From positions 1 through 50,956 of the forward strand of contig WTFW01000066.1 of assembly GCA_011523785.1 (NCBI GenBank): a DNA stretch of 50,956 nt, read 5' to 3'. A program made the position numbers and the translations under genes. This DNA is from Chloroflexota bacterium. GTDB taxonomy: Bacteria; Chloroflexota; UBA11872. The notes under the pieces are model-generated. The model did no database searches. It was given only the letters and a program-made list of their open reading frames with translations, and was not told where the DNA came from. The first letter of the stretch is position 1. Each line of letters opens with the position of its first letter. This document shows, piece after piece, positions 1 to 8,503 of this stretch.

Positions 1-43
1 GCCCCAGCCGTACCACCAGGTCGGTTGCGGCAATGGCCGGCAA
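1..43 (-). CDS. Start of a probable ABC transporter ATPase (CcmA-like), cut by the window edge
   Basis: Reading down from a TTG at 43, the first residues are (M)PAIAATDLVVRLG, which resembles the N-terminal strand of ABC ATPases. CcmA, the ATPase of the heme-handling CcmABCD complex, is the natural candidate because ccmE ends 56 bases upstream on the same strand. Only 14 codons are visible and no Walker motif is reached, so the identity rests on this short similarity and on context. The reading frame is open upstream of the TTG, but I see no other start codon in it. Confidence 0.35.
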   Translation of the reverse strand, partial: MPAIAATDLVVRLG

Positions 44-99
44 GGTGGCCTGCGAGCTTCGCGAAGCGTCGAACGCGGGGCCGTCGACTTTGTTCGCCC

Positions 100-546
100 C
101 TACTGTGCCGGGATTTCGCGAGGCTCGAACTCGGGCCCGTGCTTGACGATGAGGCTGCGGGCGCGGAACGCGCCGCTGGGTTCGAGCTGGCCCTCGACGA
201 TGACTTCCTGGTAGCGGTCTTCGGCTGAATAGCCGAACAGGTCGGGCGGCGTGCCGCGGTATTCGACGGGCAGGCGCCCCGAGTCGTCCTGCAGGTCGAA
301 GTTGATTACGTTGCCGTCGGCGGACGTCTGGATCGATCCGTCCGCGACGATGCCGTTGACTCGAATCAGGCGGTAGAACGCCTCAGAGTCCATGGCGCGC
401 ACCTCGCCGACGGTGTGGTAGTAGACCGTGGCGCCCTGGGTGCCGGTCCAGACCAGGAAGCCCACGGCGGCGGTGAGCGCGGCTGCTAGCAGGAGCAGCT
501 TGGCCGGCAGCCGGGGGCGGGGTGACGTCGTGGTCGTGGCGTTCAT
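100..546 (-). CDS. ccmE: Cytochrome c maturation heme chaperone CcmE
   Basis: CcmE holds heme covalently in the periplasm and passes it to the apocytochrome ligation complex. The protein has one N-terminal membrane anchor (residues about 14-34 from the ATG) and then the small beta-barrel domain of the family. The heme-binding histidine is in KHGPEFEP near the C-terminus. In E. coli CcmE the heme His is followed four residues later by a Tyr; here that position is Phe. I chose the ATG at 546, which follows the upstream stop at 563. A GTG at 573 would add nine residues and overlap the upstream gene. It is the last complete gene of the ACIII operon, consistent with supplying heme for the multiheme subunits. 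Confidence 0.88.
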   Translation of the reverse strand: MNATTTTSPRPRLPAKLLLLAAALTAAVGFLVWTGTQGATVYYHTVGEVRAMDSEAFYRLIRVNGIVADGSIQTSADGNVINFDLQDDSGRLPVEYRGTPPDLFGYSAEDRYQEVIVEGQLEPSGAFRARSLIVKHGPEFEPREIPAQ

Positions 547-562
547 GGTGTCCGGGTCCAGA

Positions 563-1036
563 CTAGCCGACACTCCGGAAACTGAGCTCGGCCATTTCGT
601 TCAGGACCAGCGACAGCAGGTAAATCGCGAGTCCCAGGCCAACGATTATGGCCGTGCGGCTTTGCCACCAGGGCTGGCGGTCGGACGTGGCAGCCTGGGG
701 CTCCGATTGTCGGCGGCTGGGAACGGCCAGCCGAAACATGGCCAGGGCCAGCAGCGTCTTGCTCACCAGCACCGCGATGTAGGCGGCATCAATCGATTGC
801 TCCGCGAGACGATTGAAGGTAAGCAGCACGCCGGTGACGACAAAGACGGCGAATCCGGTGCCCACCAGCCGTCCCACTGTTCGTCCCAGGGCGGCACTGG
901 TAGCGCCCGGCAGCGGTGGCATGTTCGCCGCGGCGCGTGCGGCCAGCACCACGATTCCTCCGCCTACCCACAGCGCGGCCGCCAGTACGTGGATGTAGCG
1001 AAGTGCCACCAGCAGGACGATCGGGCTCTCGGCCAT
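563..1036 (-). CDS. CopD-like four-helix integral membrane protein
   Basis: This 157-residue protein has four predicted membrane helices. It begins with an RYIHVLAAALWVGGG segment typical of the CopD/DUF2269 group, whose conserved His and Trp lie in the first helix. Members are linked to copper handling or to cytochrome oxidase and heme protein assembly, but the exact role here is unknown. It lies between actE (15-base gap) and ccmE on the same strand, so it is probably co-transcribed with the respiratory complex and may assist metal or heme insertion. Confidence 0.7.
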   Translation of the reverse strand: MAESPIVLLVALRYIHVLAAALWVGGGIVVLAARAAANMPPLPGATSAALGRTVGRLVGTGFAVFVVTGVLLTFNRLAEQSIDAAYIAVLVSKTLLALAMFRLAVPSRRQSEPQAATSDRQPWWQSRTAIIVGLGLAIYLLSLVLNEMAELSFRSVG

Positions 1037-1050
1037 GGGACCGCTTCCGC

Positions 1051-1605
1051 TCAGGCGTCAGGCGGCGGCGACTCCTGAATCGACCGAATGTACGTGACGA
1101 GCGACCACCGCTCCTCGGCGGTGAGCAACGAACTGAATGACGGCATGCGGTTGACGCCGTTGGTGATCGTCCAGAACAGCGCGCCGTCCTGCTGGTCGGC
1201 TAGTTCGGCTCGGCGCAGCGACGGCGGCGCCTTTTCCTGGTACTGCTCGAACTGCCTGGCCACGAAACTGTCGCCGTCGGCGTTGGCCCCGTGGCACATG
1301 GCACAGTTGGTTGCGAAGACCGCGCGCGCGGCGTCGATCGTCTCTCCCGTGAACGGCATCGGGTTCTCTTTCGCGATCATGGCGACGAAGTCCGTCACGG
1401 GCAGTTCGCCGCCGATTGTCGGAATCGAGCCTTCCGGCGCGCCGGGGTGCGACGGCTCCTGTGTCCGGTAGGACTGCTGGTAGTGCATCTCCGGGAAGAT
1501 GTCCAGCGGGTAGGCGCCCGTTTCGCAGCCGACGAACGTCAACGCCGCCACCAGCCCTACGGCGAGGGCGGCGACGTTGCGGGACCGGACGCGGGGCAGC
1601 GTCAC
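1051..1605 (-). CDS. actE: Alternative complex III subunit ActE, monoheme cytochrome c lipoprotein
   Basis: ActE is the membrane-anchored monoheme cytochrome that carries electrons out of alternative complex III. A signal peptide ends in a lipobox with Cys27 (FVGC). It is followed by a YPLDIFPEMHYQQSY segment characteristic of ActE, which packs against the complex. The heme site is CAMCH at 101-105, and Met154 in NRMPSF is the likely sixth ligand. The start is GTG at 1605, overlapping the actD stop as GTGA, so translation is probably coupled. The length of 184 residues is normal for the family. Confidence 0.92.
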   Translation of the reverse strand: MTLPRVRSRNVAALAVGLVAALTFVGCETGAYPLDIFPEMHYQQSYRTQEPSHPGAPEGSIPTIGGELPVTDFVAMIAKENPMPFTGETIDAARAVFATNCAMCHGANADGDSFVARQFEQYQEKAPPSLRRAELADQQDGALFWTITNGVNRMPSFSSLLTAEERWSLVTYIRSIQESPPPDA

Positions 1606-2153
1606 GTGGTTCCCGGGGCGTGCATCAGGCTGCCCTCCTTGGAGAGCAGGTCGATGGGTGAGGCTTCTTCAAGCGCGATCTGGGCGTCGGGCAATCGGCG
1701 CTCGCGGGCCATGACGGAGATGCCAATGTAGCCCTCGGAGATCCGGTCGTCGTACAGGCCGACGCCGTCGGGCAGGCGTGACTCAAAGAGCACGCCGAGG
1801 ACGGTGAAGAGCACGGCGCCCAACAGGGTGCCCTCGTACAGGATCTGGATTATGGCCGGAACGGCCACGATCGGCTTGCCGCCGGTGATGATCGGCAGGG
1901 AAACCTGCGCACCGACGATCCAGGCGATGCCGACGGCCATGCCGCAGGCTGCGCCGGCGAAGGGGAAGGCAAAAAGCCGGTGCTTGGTGTGCCCCTCGCC
2001 GAAGGCGCCCTCGGGATAGGGCGTGCTGCTGAGGATTTCAATGTCGTTGTCGTCGAATCCCGCGCTTTGCAGGCGCTCGACGGCGTCGGCGGCCTGGTCC
2101 GGCTCCTCGTACAGGGCCAGCAGTTCGCGTTTGGCTTGGGACTGCATTGCCAT
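1602..2153 (-). CDS. actD: Alternative complex III subunit ActD
   Basis: ActD is a two-helix membrane subunit with a cytoplasmic N-terminal domain. Here the N-terminus (ELLALYEEPDQAADAVERL...) has the ferredoxin-like layout of the DUF3341 family. Two hydrophobic hairpin helices follow at about residues 60-85 and 100-125. The ATG at 2153 lies 5 bases after the actC stop and is preceded by GGAGTGAGG, a good ribosome binding site. The frame stays open further upstream inside actC, but that part is shadow. The protein is 183 residues, the usual size for the family. Confidence 0.9.
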   Translation of the reverse strand: MAMQSQAKRELLALYEEPDQAADAVERLQSAGFDDNDIEILSSTPYPEGAFGEGHTKHRLFAFPFAGAACGMAVGIAWIVGAQVSLPIITGGKPIVAVPAIIQILYEGTLLGAVLFTVLGVLFESRLPDGVGLYDDRISEGYIGISVMARERRLPDAQIALEEASPIDLLSKEGSLMHAPGTT

Positions 2154-2158
2154 AGACC

Positions 2159-3532
2159 TCACTCCCGCATGGCGGCCGGCACGTTGGCGCGACCGACTCG
2201 AATGCGGTCGGCCAGGATCTGGCCTTCCTTGATATCCGCGGCCGGCATGATCGGCAGCAGTTTCGAGAACGTCAGGAACCCGAGAATCACCAGGGCAAAG
2301 GATGCGGCTACCAGGATGAACTCGGATAACGAGGGGGCGTAGTCGCCGTACGTGAATGTGAGGCCGCTCTTCCGCTCCAGCGCGGGCACCACCACCATGT
2401 AGCGCTCCAGCCACATGCCGACGTTGACCAGGATCGTGGTCACGAACATCCAGAAGAAGTTGCGGCGGATGGCGCGGAACATCCACATCGGCACCGGGAT
2501 GATGTAGGCGCAGATGATGAAGGTGATTGCGATTATGACCCAGGGCGGTTCGACTAGTCGCCGCTGCCAGGTGTCGACCTCGGCGGGCTCAGTCCCGTAG
2601 AGGCCGAAGAAGAAGTCCAGCAGGAAGAAGAACAGCCAGACGGTGGCGACCACGATCAGCAGGCGGGCCAGCGAGTCAATGTGGTCGCGAGTGATGAAGC
2701 GCTTCAGCCCAAAGGCGTAGCGCATCACGATCATCACCGTCACAACGGCCGACACGCCGGAGTGCACGGCCCCGATGACGAAGTATGGGGCAAAGATGGT
2801 GTTGTGCCAGCCGGGGACCGACGTGACGGCGAAGTCCCAGGACACGATGGAGTGCACCGAGACGAAGATCGGCAGGATGATGGCGGAAAGCAGCAGGCCG
2901 GCCACGGTCTGGATCCGCCACTGGCGGGTGGTGCCCCGGAAGCCCATGGCCAGCACGCCGTAAATCGCGCGGCTGACCGGGTTGGGGGCGCGGTCGCGCG
3001 CCAGCGCCAGGTCGGGCAGCAGCGCCACGTAGACGAAGAGAATCGTTGACGTCAGGTAGGTGAAGATCGCGGACGGGTCCCAGACCAGCGGCGACCGCGG
3101 GTTGGGCCAGGCGCCGCGGTTCCAGTCGTACGGGAACGTCCAGTACATCGTGCGCCAGGGGCGGCCGGAGTGGATCAGCGGGAACTGCACGGCCGTCAGC
3201 AGCGAGAAGATCGTGAGCACCTCGGCGGCGCGGGTGACGGGCCTTCGCCATTCGGCCTGGGTCAGCCGCAGGATGGCCGAGACCATGATTCCGGCGTGGC
3301 TGACCCCGATCCAGAACACGAAGTTGACGATCAGGAAGCCCCAGTAGACCGGGTGCGAGTAGCCCAGGAACTGGAGGCCGAACATCAACATCAGGATGAC
3401 GACCACGAAGGCCGCCACCAGCAGGCCGTTGAGTGCTCCGCCGACAGCGAAGAACCAGGCCGGCCAGGCGAAGACGAAGTCCAGCAGCTCGCGGTTCGAG
3501 GTCTTGGTGTCGGCGACGACCGGTTCTTGCAT
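2159..3532 (-). CDS. actC: Alternative complex III subunit ActC (NrfD-like quinol-binding membrane subunit)
   Basis: ActC is one of two homologous NrfD/PsrC-type membrane subunits of ACIII and is involved in quinol oxidation and possibly proton translocation. The 457-residue protein has about ten membrane helices. It carries recognisable ActC signatures: GVSHAGIMVSAILRLTQ near residue 80, and RPWRTMYWTFPYDWNRGAWP followed by PLVWD near residues 125-150. It starts with ATG at 3532, overlapping the previous stop by one base (TAATG). Assignment to ActC rather than ActF rests on these motifs and on its position immediately before actD. Confidence 0.9.
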   Translation of the reverse strand: MQEPVVADTKTSNRELLDFVFAWPAWFFAVGGALNGLLVAAFVVVILMLMFGLQFLGYSHPVYWGFLIVNFVFWIGVSHAGIMVSAILRLTQAEWRRPVTRAAEVLTIFSLLTAVQFPLIHSGRPWRTMYWTFPYDWNRGAWPNPRSPLVWDPSAIFTYLTSTILFVYVALLPDLALARDRAPNPVSRAIYGVLAMGFRGTTRQWRIQTVAGLLLSAIILPIFVSVHSIVSWDFAVTSVPGWHNTIFAPYFVIGAVHSGVSAVVTVMIVMRYAFGLKRFITRDHIDSLARLLIVVATVWLFFFLLDFFFGLYGTEPAEVDTWQRRLVEPPWVIIAITFIICAYIIPVPMWMFRAIRRNFFWMFVTTILVNVGMWLERYMVVVPALERKSGLTFTYGDYAPSLSEFILVAASFALVILGFLTFSKLLPIMPAADIKEGQILADRIRVGRANVPAAMRE

Positions 3533-4881
3533 TAGTCCGGCTTTCCGATCACGAGCACGTGGGCCTTCATGTATGTGCGCTCTTTACGAAGCATCGAGCC
3601 CTGGCGCATCTCCCAGCCATTCAGCACCGGGATGCGGGAGGCGGCATAGACGAATACGGCAAACATCAGTCCGATGAAGCCGATGATGAAGAGCACGTCC
3701 AGTGCGTTGGGCCAATACGGCGCGGGCAACTCGTGCATGGCGTGTCCGAACGGCGACGGGTTGGCCATGGGCGCAACGAAGAAACGGATGCGGTCAAACA
3801 GGAGGCCCACCACGATGAGCGCCGAAACCCCCGCAATCAGCGAAAGCGACTGGCGGACGCGGTTGAAGATGAGCAAGCCCAAGGGCAGCGCAAACATCAG
3901 CACGGCCGTCAGCACGAACGGCAGTTTGTAGGTGATGGCCACGGTGACCTGCATCGCGGCCACCTCGCTGGGGAGCCGGGCATACCAGATCAGCAGGAAG
4001 TCGGACCAGAAGAAGTAGAACCACATCAGCGTGGCGGCCACCAGGATCTTGCCAAGCGCCGCCGCTTGCTCATCGCCGATAAAGCGTCCGGCTTCGGGTG
4101 AAAACCGGCGCATCAACGCCGCCGTCAGCAGCGTGATGGCGATGCCGGCCTGAATGCCGGTCACGGCGCTGTACACGGGAAAGATGCCCGACCGCCAGCC
4201 TGGCAACAGACTCTGGCCCAGATCGGTGGTCAGCAGCATGTGCACGAAGGCGTAGCCCATCAGGTAGAAGGCTCCGAGCGCCAGGTTGGCGGCGCGCAGG
4301 ACCTTCCACTGGCGCGCCGTTCCCGACCAATTCAGGAAGAGCAGTCGCTGCCAGCGGCTCATGGCCCGTACGCGGCTCGGCGGTCCGGCAAGATCCGGCA
4401 CCGCCGAAAACCACAGTAGCGCCATCCCGGTCAGCAGCAGGATCGCCAGCGCCAGGGCGTCGGTCAGAAATGGAGCGCCGGCGCTGAATCCGAACCAGAG
4501 ATTTGAGCGCCCTTCCAGCGGCGGGAGCGAGGCCATGATCGGAATCAGCAACACGAAGCTGAGCAGCGACGGCACGGCGTACAGCGCTGCGACGCGGCGC
4601 AGGGGGAGGGCCCAGTACCCCTTGGCCATTCGCGAGGCATAGGCGATCAGCGGCGCGGCGGTGGCGGTCGAGAGGATGAACATCAACACGACCGTCGGGT
4701 AGGCCCATTCGGCGCGGTCGCCCCAGGCGGTGATCAGCTTGACCACGTACATCACGATGCCCAACGCGCCCAACGCCGCCAGCAACGCGATCCCCGCCTG
4801 GTTGAGCGAGATTTTCAGCGCCTGCGGCCGGTAGGGCGGGCGCAGGGACAGCTTCAGGCCGGCGGCTTCGGGAGCAATCAT
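3532..4881 (-). CDS. Second NrfD-like membrane subunit of alternative complex III (ActF-like)
   Basis: This 449-residue protein has about ten membrane helices and is a divergent homologue of the neighbouring ActC. ACIII normally contains two NrfD-family subunits, ActC and ActF, with actF usually last in the operon. Here the second copy sits between the iron-sulfur subunit and actC. Role and family follow from its membrane layout and from overlaps with both neighbours (4 bases with the iron-sulfur gene, 1 base with actC). I cannot tell whether it is a relocated ActF or an independent duplicate. Confidence 0.78.
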   Translation of the reverse strand: MIAPEAAGLKLSLRPPYRPQALKISLNQAGIALLAALGALGIVMYVVKLITAWGDRAEWAYPTVVLMFILSTATAAPLIAYASRMAKGYWALPLRRVAALYAVPSLLSFVLLIPIMASLPPLEGRSNLWFGFSAGAPFLTDALALAILLLTGMALLWFSAVPDLAGPPSRVRAMSRWQRLLFLNWSGTARQWKVLRAANLALGAFYLMGYAFVHMLLTTDLGQSLLPGWRSGIFPVYSAVTGIQAGIAITLLTAALMRRFSPEAGRFIGDEQAAALGKILVAATLMWFYFFWSDFLLIWYARLPSEVAAMQVTVAITYKLPFVLTAVLMFALPLGLLIFNRVRQSLSLIAGVSALIVVGLLFDRIRFFVAPMANPSPFGHAMHELPAPYWPNALDVLFIIGFIGLMFAVFVYAASRIPVLNGWEMRQGSMLRKERTYMKAHVLVIGKPD

Positions 4882-5708
4882 GCGTGCGCCTCGGCGTGCG
4901 CGTCTTCGTGAATCTCGGCGTGCGGGTCAACCTTCTTCAGGTAGATGACGCCCGGGTCGGTCCCGAAGTGTTCGAGCAGCGTGAAGCTGCGGCCGGCTTC
5001 GGCTTCCGCCAGCTTGGCGGGATAGCTCGCGGGGTTGTTGAGGTCGGCAAACACCAGCGCGCTGGTCGGGCACGACTGGGCACAGGCGGGCTGGACCTCG
5101 TCCAGGCCAACGTCGCGTCCCTCAGTCTTGGCCGTGACCTGGACGCGGTTGATCCGCTGCACGCAGAAGGTGCACTTTTCGATGATGCCCTTCGTCCGGA
5201 CCGTCACGTCCGGATTGAGCTGGTTGTTCATCGGTTCCGGCCACTCGGGATTCCAGAAGTTGAAGTAGCGCACCGAGTAGGGGCAGCCGTTGGCGCAGAA
5301 GCGCGTGCCGATGCAGCGGTTGTACACCTGGACGTTCAATCCCTCGCGGTTGTGGTAGGTGGCCCAGACCGGGCAGACCGTCTCGCACGGCGCGTTGCCG
5401 CAGTGCTGGCAGAGCACCGGGATAAAGCGCGCTTTGGCGTTCGGGAACTCGCCTTCCCAGTAGCGCTCGATGCGGATCCAGGTCTTGGCCCGGCGTTCCA
5501 GCACCCGCTGTTCTTCGTTGAGGGCGATGTTGTTCTCGGCCTGGCAGGCCACCACGCAGGCCTGGCAACCGGTGCAGCGGTCCAGGTCCACCACCATGCC
5601 CCAGCGCACGCCCTCGGAGTGAGGGACTTCGGCATCCGTGGGGATGGTTCGGCCCATCTCGGAGACGGCGCTTGCGCGGGCGGCGGCTTCGTTGGCTGAG
5701 CTACTCAT
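4878..5708 (-). CDS. actB2: Alternative complex III iron-sulfur subunit (ActB C-terminal half, stand-alone)
   Basis: In most ACIII complexes this ferredoxin-like unit is the C-terminal half of ActB; here it is a separate 276-residue protein. Four cysteine groups are visible: CTGCQACVVAC, CQHCGNAPCETVCP, CIGTRFCANGCPY and CTFC...CAQSCP. The third group has Thr in place of the usual second Cys (CxGTRxC), the pattern associated with the [3Fe-4S] site in ActB. The C-terminus is rich in His and acidic residues. It overlaps the molybdopterin-fold subunit gene and the NrfD-like gene by 4 bases each. Electrons pass through its clusters towards the cytochromes. Confidence 0.9.
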   Translation of the reverse strand: MSSSANEAAARASAVSEMGRTIPTDAEVPHSEGVRWGMVVDLDRCTGCQACVVACQAENNIALNEEQRVLERRAKTWIRIERYWEGEFPNAKARFIPVLCQHCGNAPCETVCPVWATYHNREGLNVQVYNRCIGTRFCANGCPYSVRYFNFWNPEWPEPMNNQLNPDVTVRTKGIIEKCTFCVQRINRVQVTAKTEGRDVGLDEVQPACAQSCPTSALVFADLNNPASYPAKLAEAEAGRSFTLLEHFGTDPGVIYLKKVDPHAEIHEDAHAEAHA

Positions 5709-7924
5709 TTGTGATGGTCACCGTTGCCATTCGTGACTTGCACGATTACTTCCTCGACGTCGTTGCGGGCATTCGGCAAGACCTCGATGGTCGGGAGTTG
5801 CCTATAGTCGCCCGTCGGCCGCACGCGGGCGCGGGTAGCCGCCCAGGCAAGGCCGCCGGCACCGGCCACCGTCAGCGGCGCCAGGCTGGCCAGCACATTC
5901 GAGCCGCGTTCCTCGCGCCAGCGGCCCCCGAAGTCATGGCCCTGGCCGATCGGCACGCCCAGCACGCCCGGCGCGGCGGCCGGCGAGATATACACCCCCG
6001 CCTCGAAGTCGCCGTGCGCGGTTTCTATTCGCACGATGTCTCCGCGGGAAACGTTCAGGGCCGCCGCCGTGGACGGGTTCATTTCAACCCAGGTGGTCCA
6101 GGTCGCGGTAGAAATCGGATCGGGCGTGGCCTGCAGCCAGGGGTTGGCCGTCTCGTCGCCCCCGCCCAGCGCCACGCCCTCGAATGGAATCAGGTGCAAC
6201 GGGTACTCGATCCCGTTATCGCTAAAGGCCGGCTCGGCCAACAGGTTGATGTGCCAGTTCAGCGTGCTGCTGAACTCGGGCGCCCAGTCGTCATTCCAGC
6301 CGCCGCCGTTCTTCAGCAACTCCACCCAGCGCTCCTCGAAATCGCCGCCCCTGAAGACTTCGGCGGCGTTGGCTCGGACCGCGTCGCGCATGGTGTCCCA
6401 GGGCGGCGCGAGGTTCGGCCGCAGGTGGTGCCACAGGGTCAGCAAGATGTCGCCGAAACTCCGTCCCGAGATTGACGGGTTAACCACCGGTTGCTGCAGA
6501 CCCACCACGTGCTGTCCTGGCGCCGGATCGGGCACGTAATCGCCCCACTCCTCGAACGCGTGCGTGGACGGCAGCACCAGGTCGGCGTGACCCAGCGTCT
6601 CGCTCATGATCGTGCCGATGCCGACGACAAACGGAATCTTGCCCAGCGCGTCGGCGAAGCGCGTAGCTTCGGGCATGCCGTACACCGGATCGGCCTCAAA
6701 GACAATTGCCACATCCGGGGGATCACCCTCAAGCCAGGTATTGCCGCGGCCTGCCAGGTCGGCGAAGGAGGTGGGTTCGGTCGGCGGTGTCACGGTGCTG
6801 CGCAGATCGGGGTTCGGCAGCAGGCCGCCCGGTTGCCCCAGGCTGCCCACCATGTGATTCAGGACCATGGCGGCCAGGCCGTTGTCCAGCCCATTGGTGC
6901 TGGCCAGGGCCGGTCCGCCGGCGATGGCAAAGCCAGGCTGATGGCTGGCGAACTCGCGGGCGATTTCCTGGATTCGCTCGACCGGCACGCCGGTTCGCGC
7001 GCTGACGCGGTCGGGCGCATAGGCGTTGAGCGCGTCCAAACCGCCAATATCGCTCACGACGCCGAACCAGTTGTCGGGCGGCGCCAGGCCTTCGGCGGCG
7101 ATGACCTGGGCGATCGACAGTGCCAGCACGCCTTCCTGCCCAGGGTGCACGTACACCCACGAATCGGCGTTGGCGCCGGTCAGCGACATGCGCGGTTCGA
7201 CCTGGATCAGGCGTCCGCGTTCGCCGTGCCCCTGGCGGAATTCGCCGTAGCCGACGCCGTACTGGGTGGGCGAAAGCCAGGTCGACAAGAAATCGGCGCC
7301 AAACGACAGAATCGAATGTGCGTTGGCGATGTCGAGGTACGGCAGCCGCCGGGCGCCCAGCCCGTCCTGCACGGTCTTGCGCCAGACCGTGGACTCCAGG
7401 GTTTCGTACACCAGGTGCTCACCGCCAAAAGCCGTCGCAAAGTCGCGGGCAATGCGCGCCCGCGTCCCGCTGATCGGCCCGGTGATTACCGCGACGCTGC
7501 GCGCCGCCGCCATCCGTTCGGTGAGCAGATCGAGCCCGGCCGGCCATTCCAGGTCCTCGAACTCGTTCGCGCCGCGTAGACCGCGACGGCGCTTGGGAAC
7601 CGTCAGGCGGTCCGGGTGGTACAGCGACTGCACGCCGGCCTGGCTACGAACGTTCAGCTTGCCCTGGTTGACCGGGAAGGCCGGGTTGCCCTCGACCTTC
7701 TTCGCGCGTCCGTCGATCGTGCGTACCACCACGCTGTTTCCGCAGTCGGAATGCGCGCACGTCGTGGCAAACCACAGTTCCTGGCCCGGCAGTGACAGTT
7801 CCGGTTGCAGCACGAAGCTCTGGACCTGCGATTCACGTTCGGGCGCGGCGCAGGCCACGATCGTGGCGCCGCCCGCCAGCGCGGCAGAACCGATGAGGAA
7901 GCGCCGTCGCGCAATGCCGCTCAT
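5705..7924 (-). CDS. actB1: Alternative complex III molybdopterin-fold subunit (ActB N-terminal half, stand-alone)
   Basis: The protein resembles DMSO-reductase-family catalytic subunits but, like ActB1 domains, appears non-catalytic. A twin-arginine signal (ARRRFLIGSAALAGG) ends in a lipobox-like IVAC, suggesting an exported lipoprotein. The usual N-terminal [4Fe-4S] site is incomplete: CAHSDCG is present, but the later Cys positions read NVRSQAG before YHPDRL. It is 739 residues from ATG 7924, which lies 14 bases after the actA stop; an in-frame ATG at 7951 would overlap actA. Its 3' end overlaps the iron-sulfur subunit gene. The split of ActB into two genes is less common than the fused form. 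Confidence 0.9.
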   Translation of the reverse strand: MSGIARRRFLIGSAALAGGATIVACAAPERESQVQSFVLQPELSLPGQELWFATTCAHSDCGNSVVVRTIDGRAKKVEGNPAFPVNQGKLNVRSQAGVQSLYHPDRLTVPKRRRGLRGANEFEDLEWPAGLDLLTERMAAARSVAVITGPISGTRARIARDFATAFGGEHLVYETLESTVWRKTVQDGLGARRLPYLDIANAHSILSFGADFLSTWLSPTQYGVGYGEFRQGHGERGRLIQVEPRMSLTGANADSWVYVHPGQEGVLALSIAQVIAAEGLAPPDNWFGVVSDIGGLDALNAYAPDRVSARTGVPVERIQEIAREFASHQPGFAIAGGPALASTNGLDNGLAAMVLNHMVGSLGQPGGLLPNPDLRSTVTPPTEPTSFADLAGRGNTWLEGDPPDVAIVFEADPVYGMPEATRFADALGKIPFVVGIGTIMSETLGHADLVLPSTHAFEEWGDYVPDPAPGQHVVGLQQPVVNPSISGRSFGDILLTLWHHLRPNLAPPWDTMRDAVRANAAEVFRGGDFEERWVELLKNGGGWNDDWAPEFSSTLNWHINLLAEPAFSDNGIEYPLHLIPFEGVALGGGDETANPWLQATPDPISTATWTTWVEMNPSTAAALNVSRGDIVRIETAHGDFEAGVYISPAAAPGVLGVPIGQGHDFGGRWREERGSNVLASLAPLTVAGAGGLAWAATRARVRPTGDYRQLPTIEVLPNARNDVEEVIVQVTNGNGDHHK

Positions 7925-7938
7925 GTCGTCCGACCGCC

Positions 7939-8499
7939 TCACTTGTGACATGTCGCGCAATCCAGCGAGGCGGAGTTTTCGCGGTGACAACCCTGACAAT
8001 CGCCCATGGCGAGGGAGCGTACCTGCTTGACCTCTTCCATCGAGGCCACGTCGCCGTGACACGTCTCGCAGGCGACCCCGGCCTGGATGTGGGGCGCGTG
8101 GACGAAGCGCACGTGGTCAGGCACCCGGTGCACGCGCGCCCAGTTGACCGGTGTCTTCGTGTCCCAGTGCGCCTGCAGCAATTGAATCTGCGGGCTGTCG
8201 GTCTTCACCACCGAGTGGCAGAACATGCACTGCTCGACCGACGGCACCGTCGCCGCGGCTTGCGTGCCCACGCCCCGGTGGCAGAACTCGCAGGGAATGG
8301 CCGCGTCGCCGGCGTGAACCGAGTGATCGAATGCAATCGGCTGCTCGGGCGCGGGGGTGGCGGTTCCGCCTGCGGCCATCAGGTACAGGAGGATGGCCAA
8401 TACGCCCGCGCCGCCCACCAGCGGGGGCGCCGTGGCGCCACCGACAATGAGCGCCTGCTTGAGCGTGACGCGCGGTAGAAGGGCGGCCAGGTGTTGCAT
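7939..8499 (-). CDS. actA: Alternative complex III subunit ActA, pentaheme cytochrome c
   Basis: ActA is the multiheme cytochrome of ACIII that relays electrons to ActE. One membrane anchor (residues about 16-42) precedes five CxxCH motifs: CEFCH at 70, CMFCH at 91, CETCH at 144, CQGCH at 168 and CATCH at 181. Several extra His residues (such as HSVH, HVRF and HAPH) can serve as distal ligands. The ATG at 8499 is 4 bases after the stop of the upstream small membrane protein. The frame is open further upstream, but that overlaps the neighbour. The protein is 186 residues, a normal size for ActA. Confidence 0.92.
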   Translation of the reverse strand: MQHLAALLPRVTLKQALIVGGATAPPLVGGAGVLAILLYLMAAGGTATPAPEQPIAFDHSVHAGDAAIPCEFCHRGVGTQAAATVPSVEQCMFCHSVVKTDSPQIQLLQAHWDTKTPVNWARVHRVPDHVRFVHAPHIQAGVACETCHGDVASMEEVKQVRSLAMGDCQGCHRENSASLDCATCHK

Positions 8500-8503
8500 T
8501 GGG

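Noticed and set aside
56-67. Perfect 12-base palindrome GCTTCGCGAAGC between ccmE and the possible ccmA start
   Set aside because: Could be an operator or hairpin, but short GC-rich palindromes are common in this composition and there is no T-run or known match.
4070-4930. Minus-strand open frame overlapping the ActF-like and iron-sulfur subunit genes
   Set aside because: Different frame from two real coupled genes, and an Arg/Gly/Ala-rich sequence without membrane helices.
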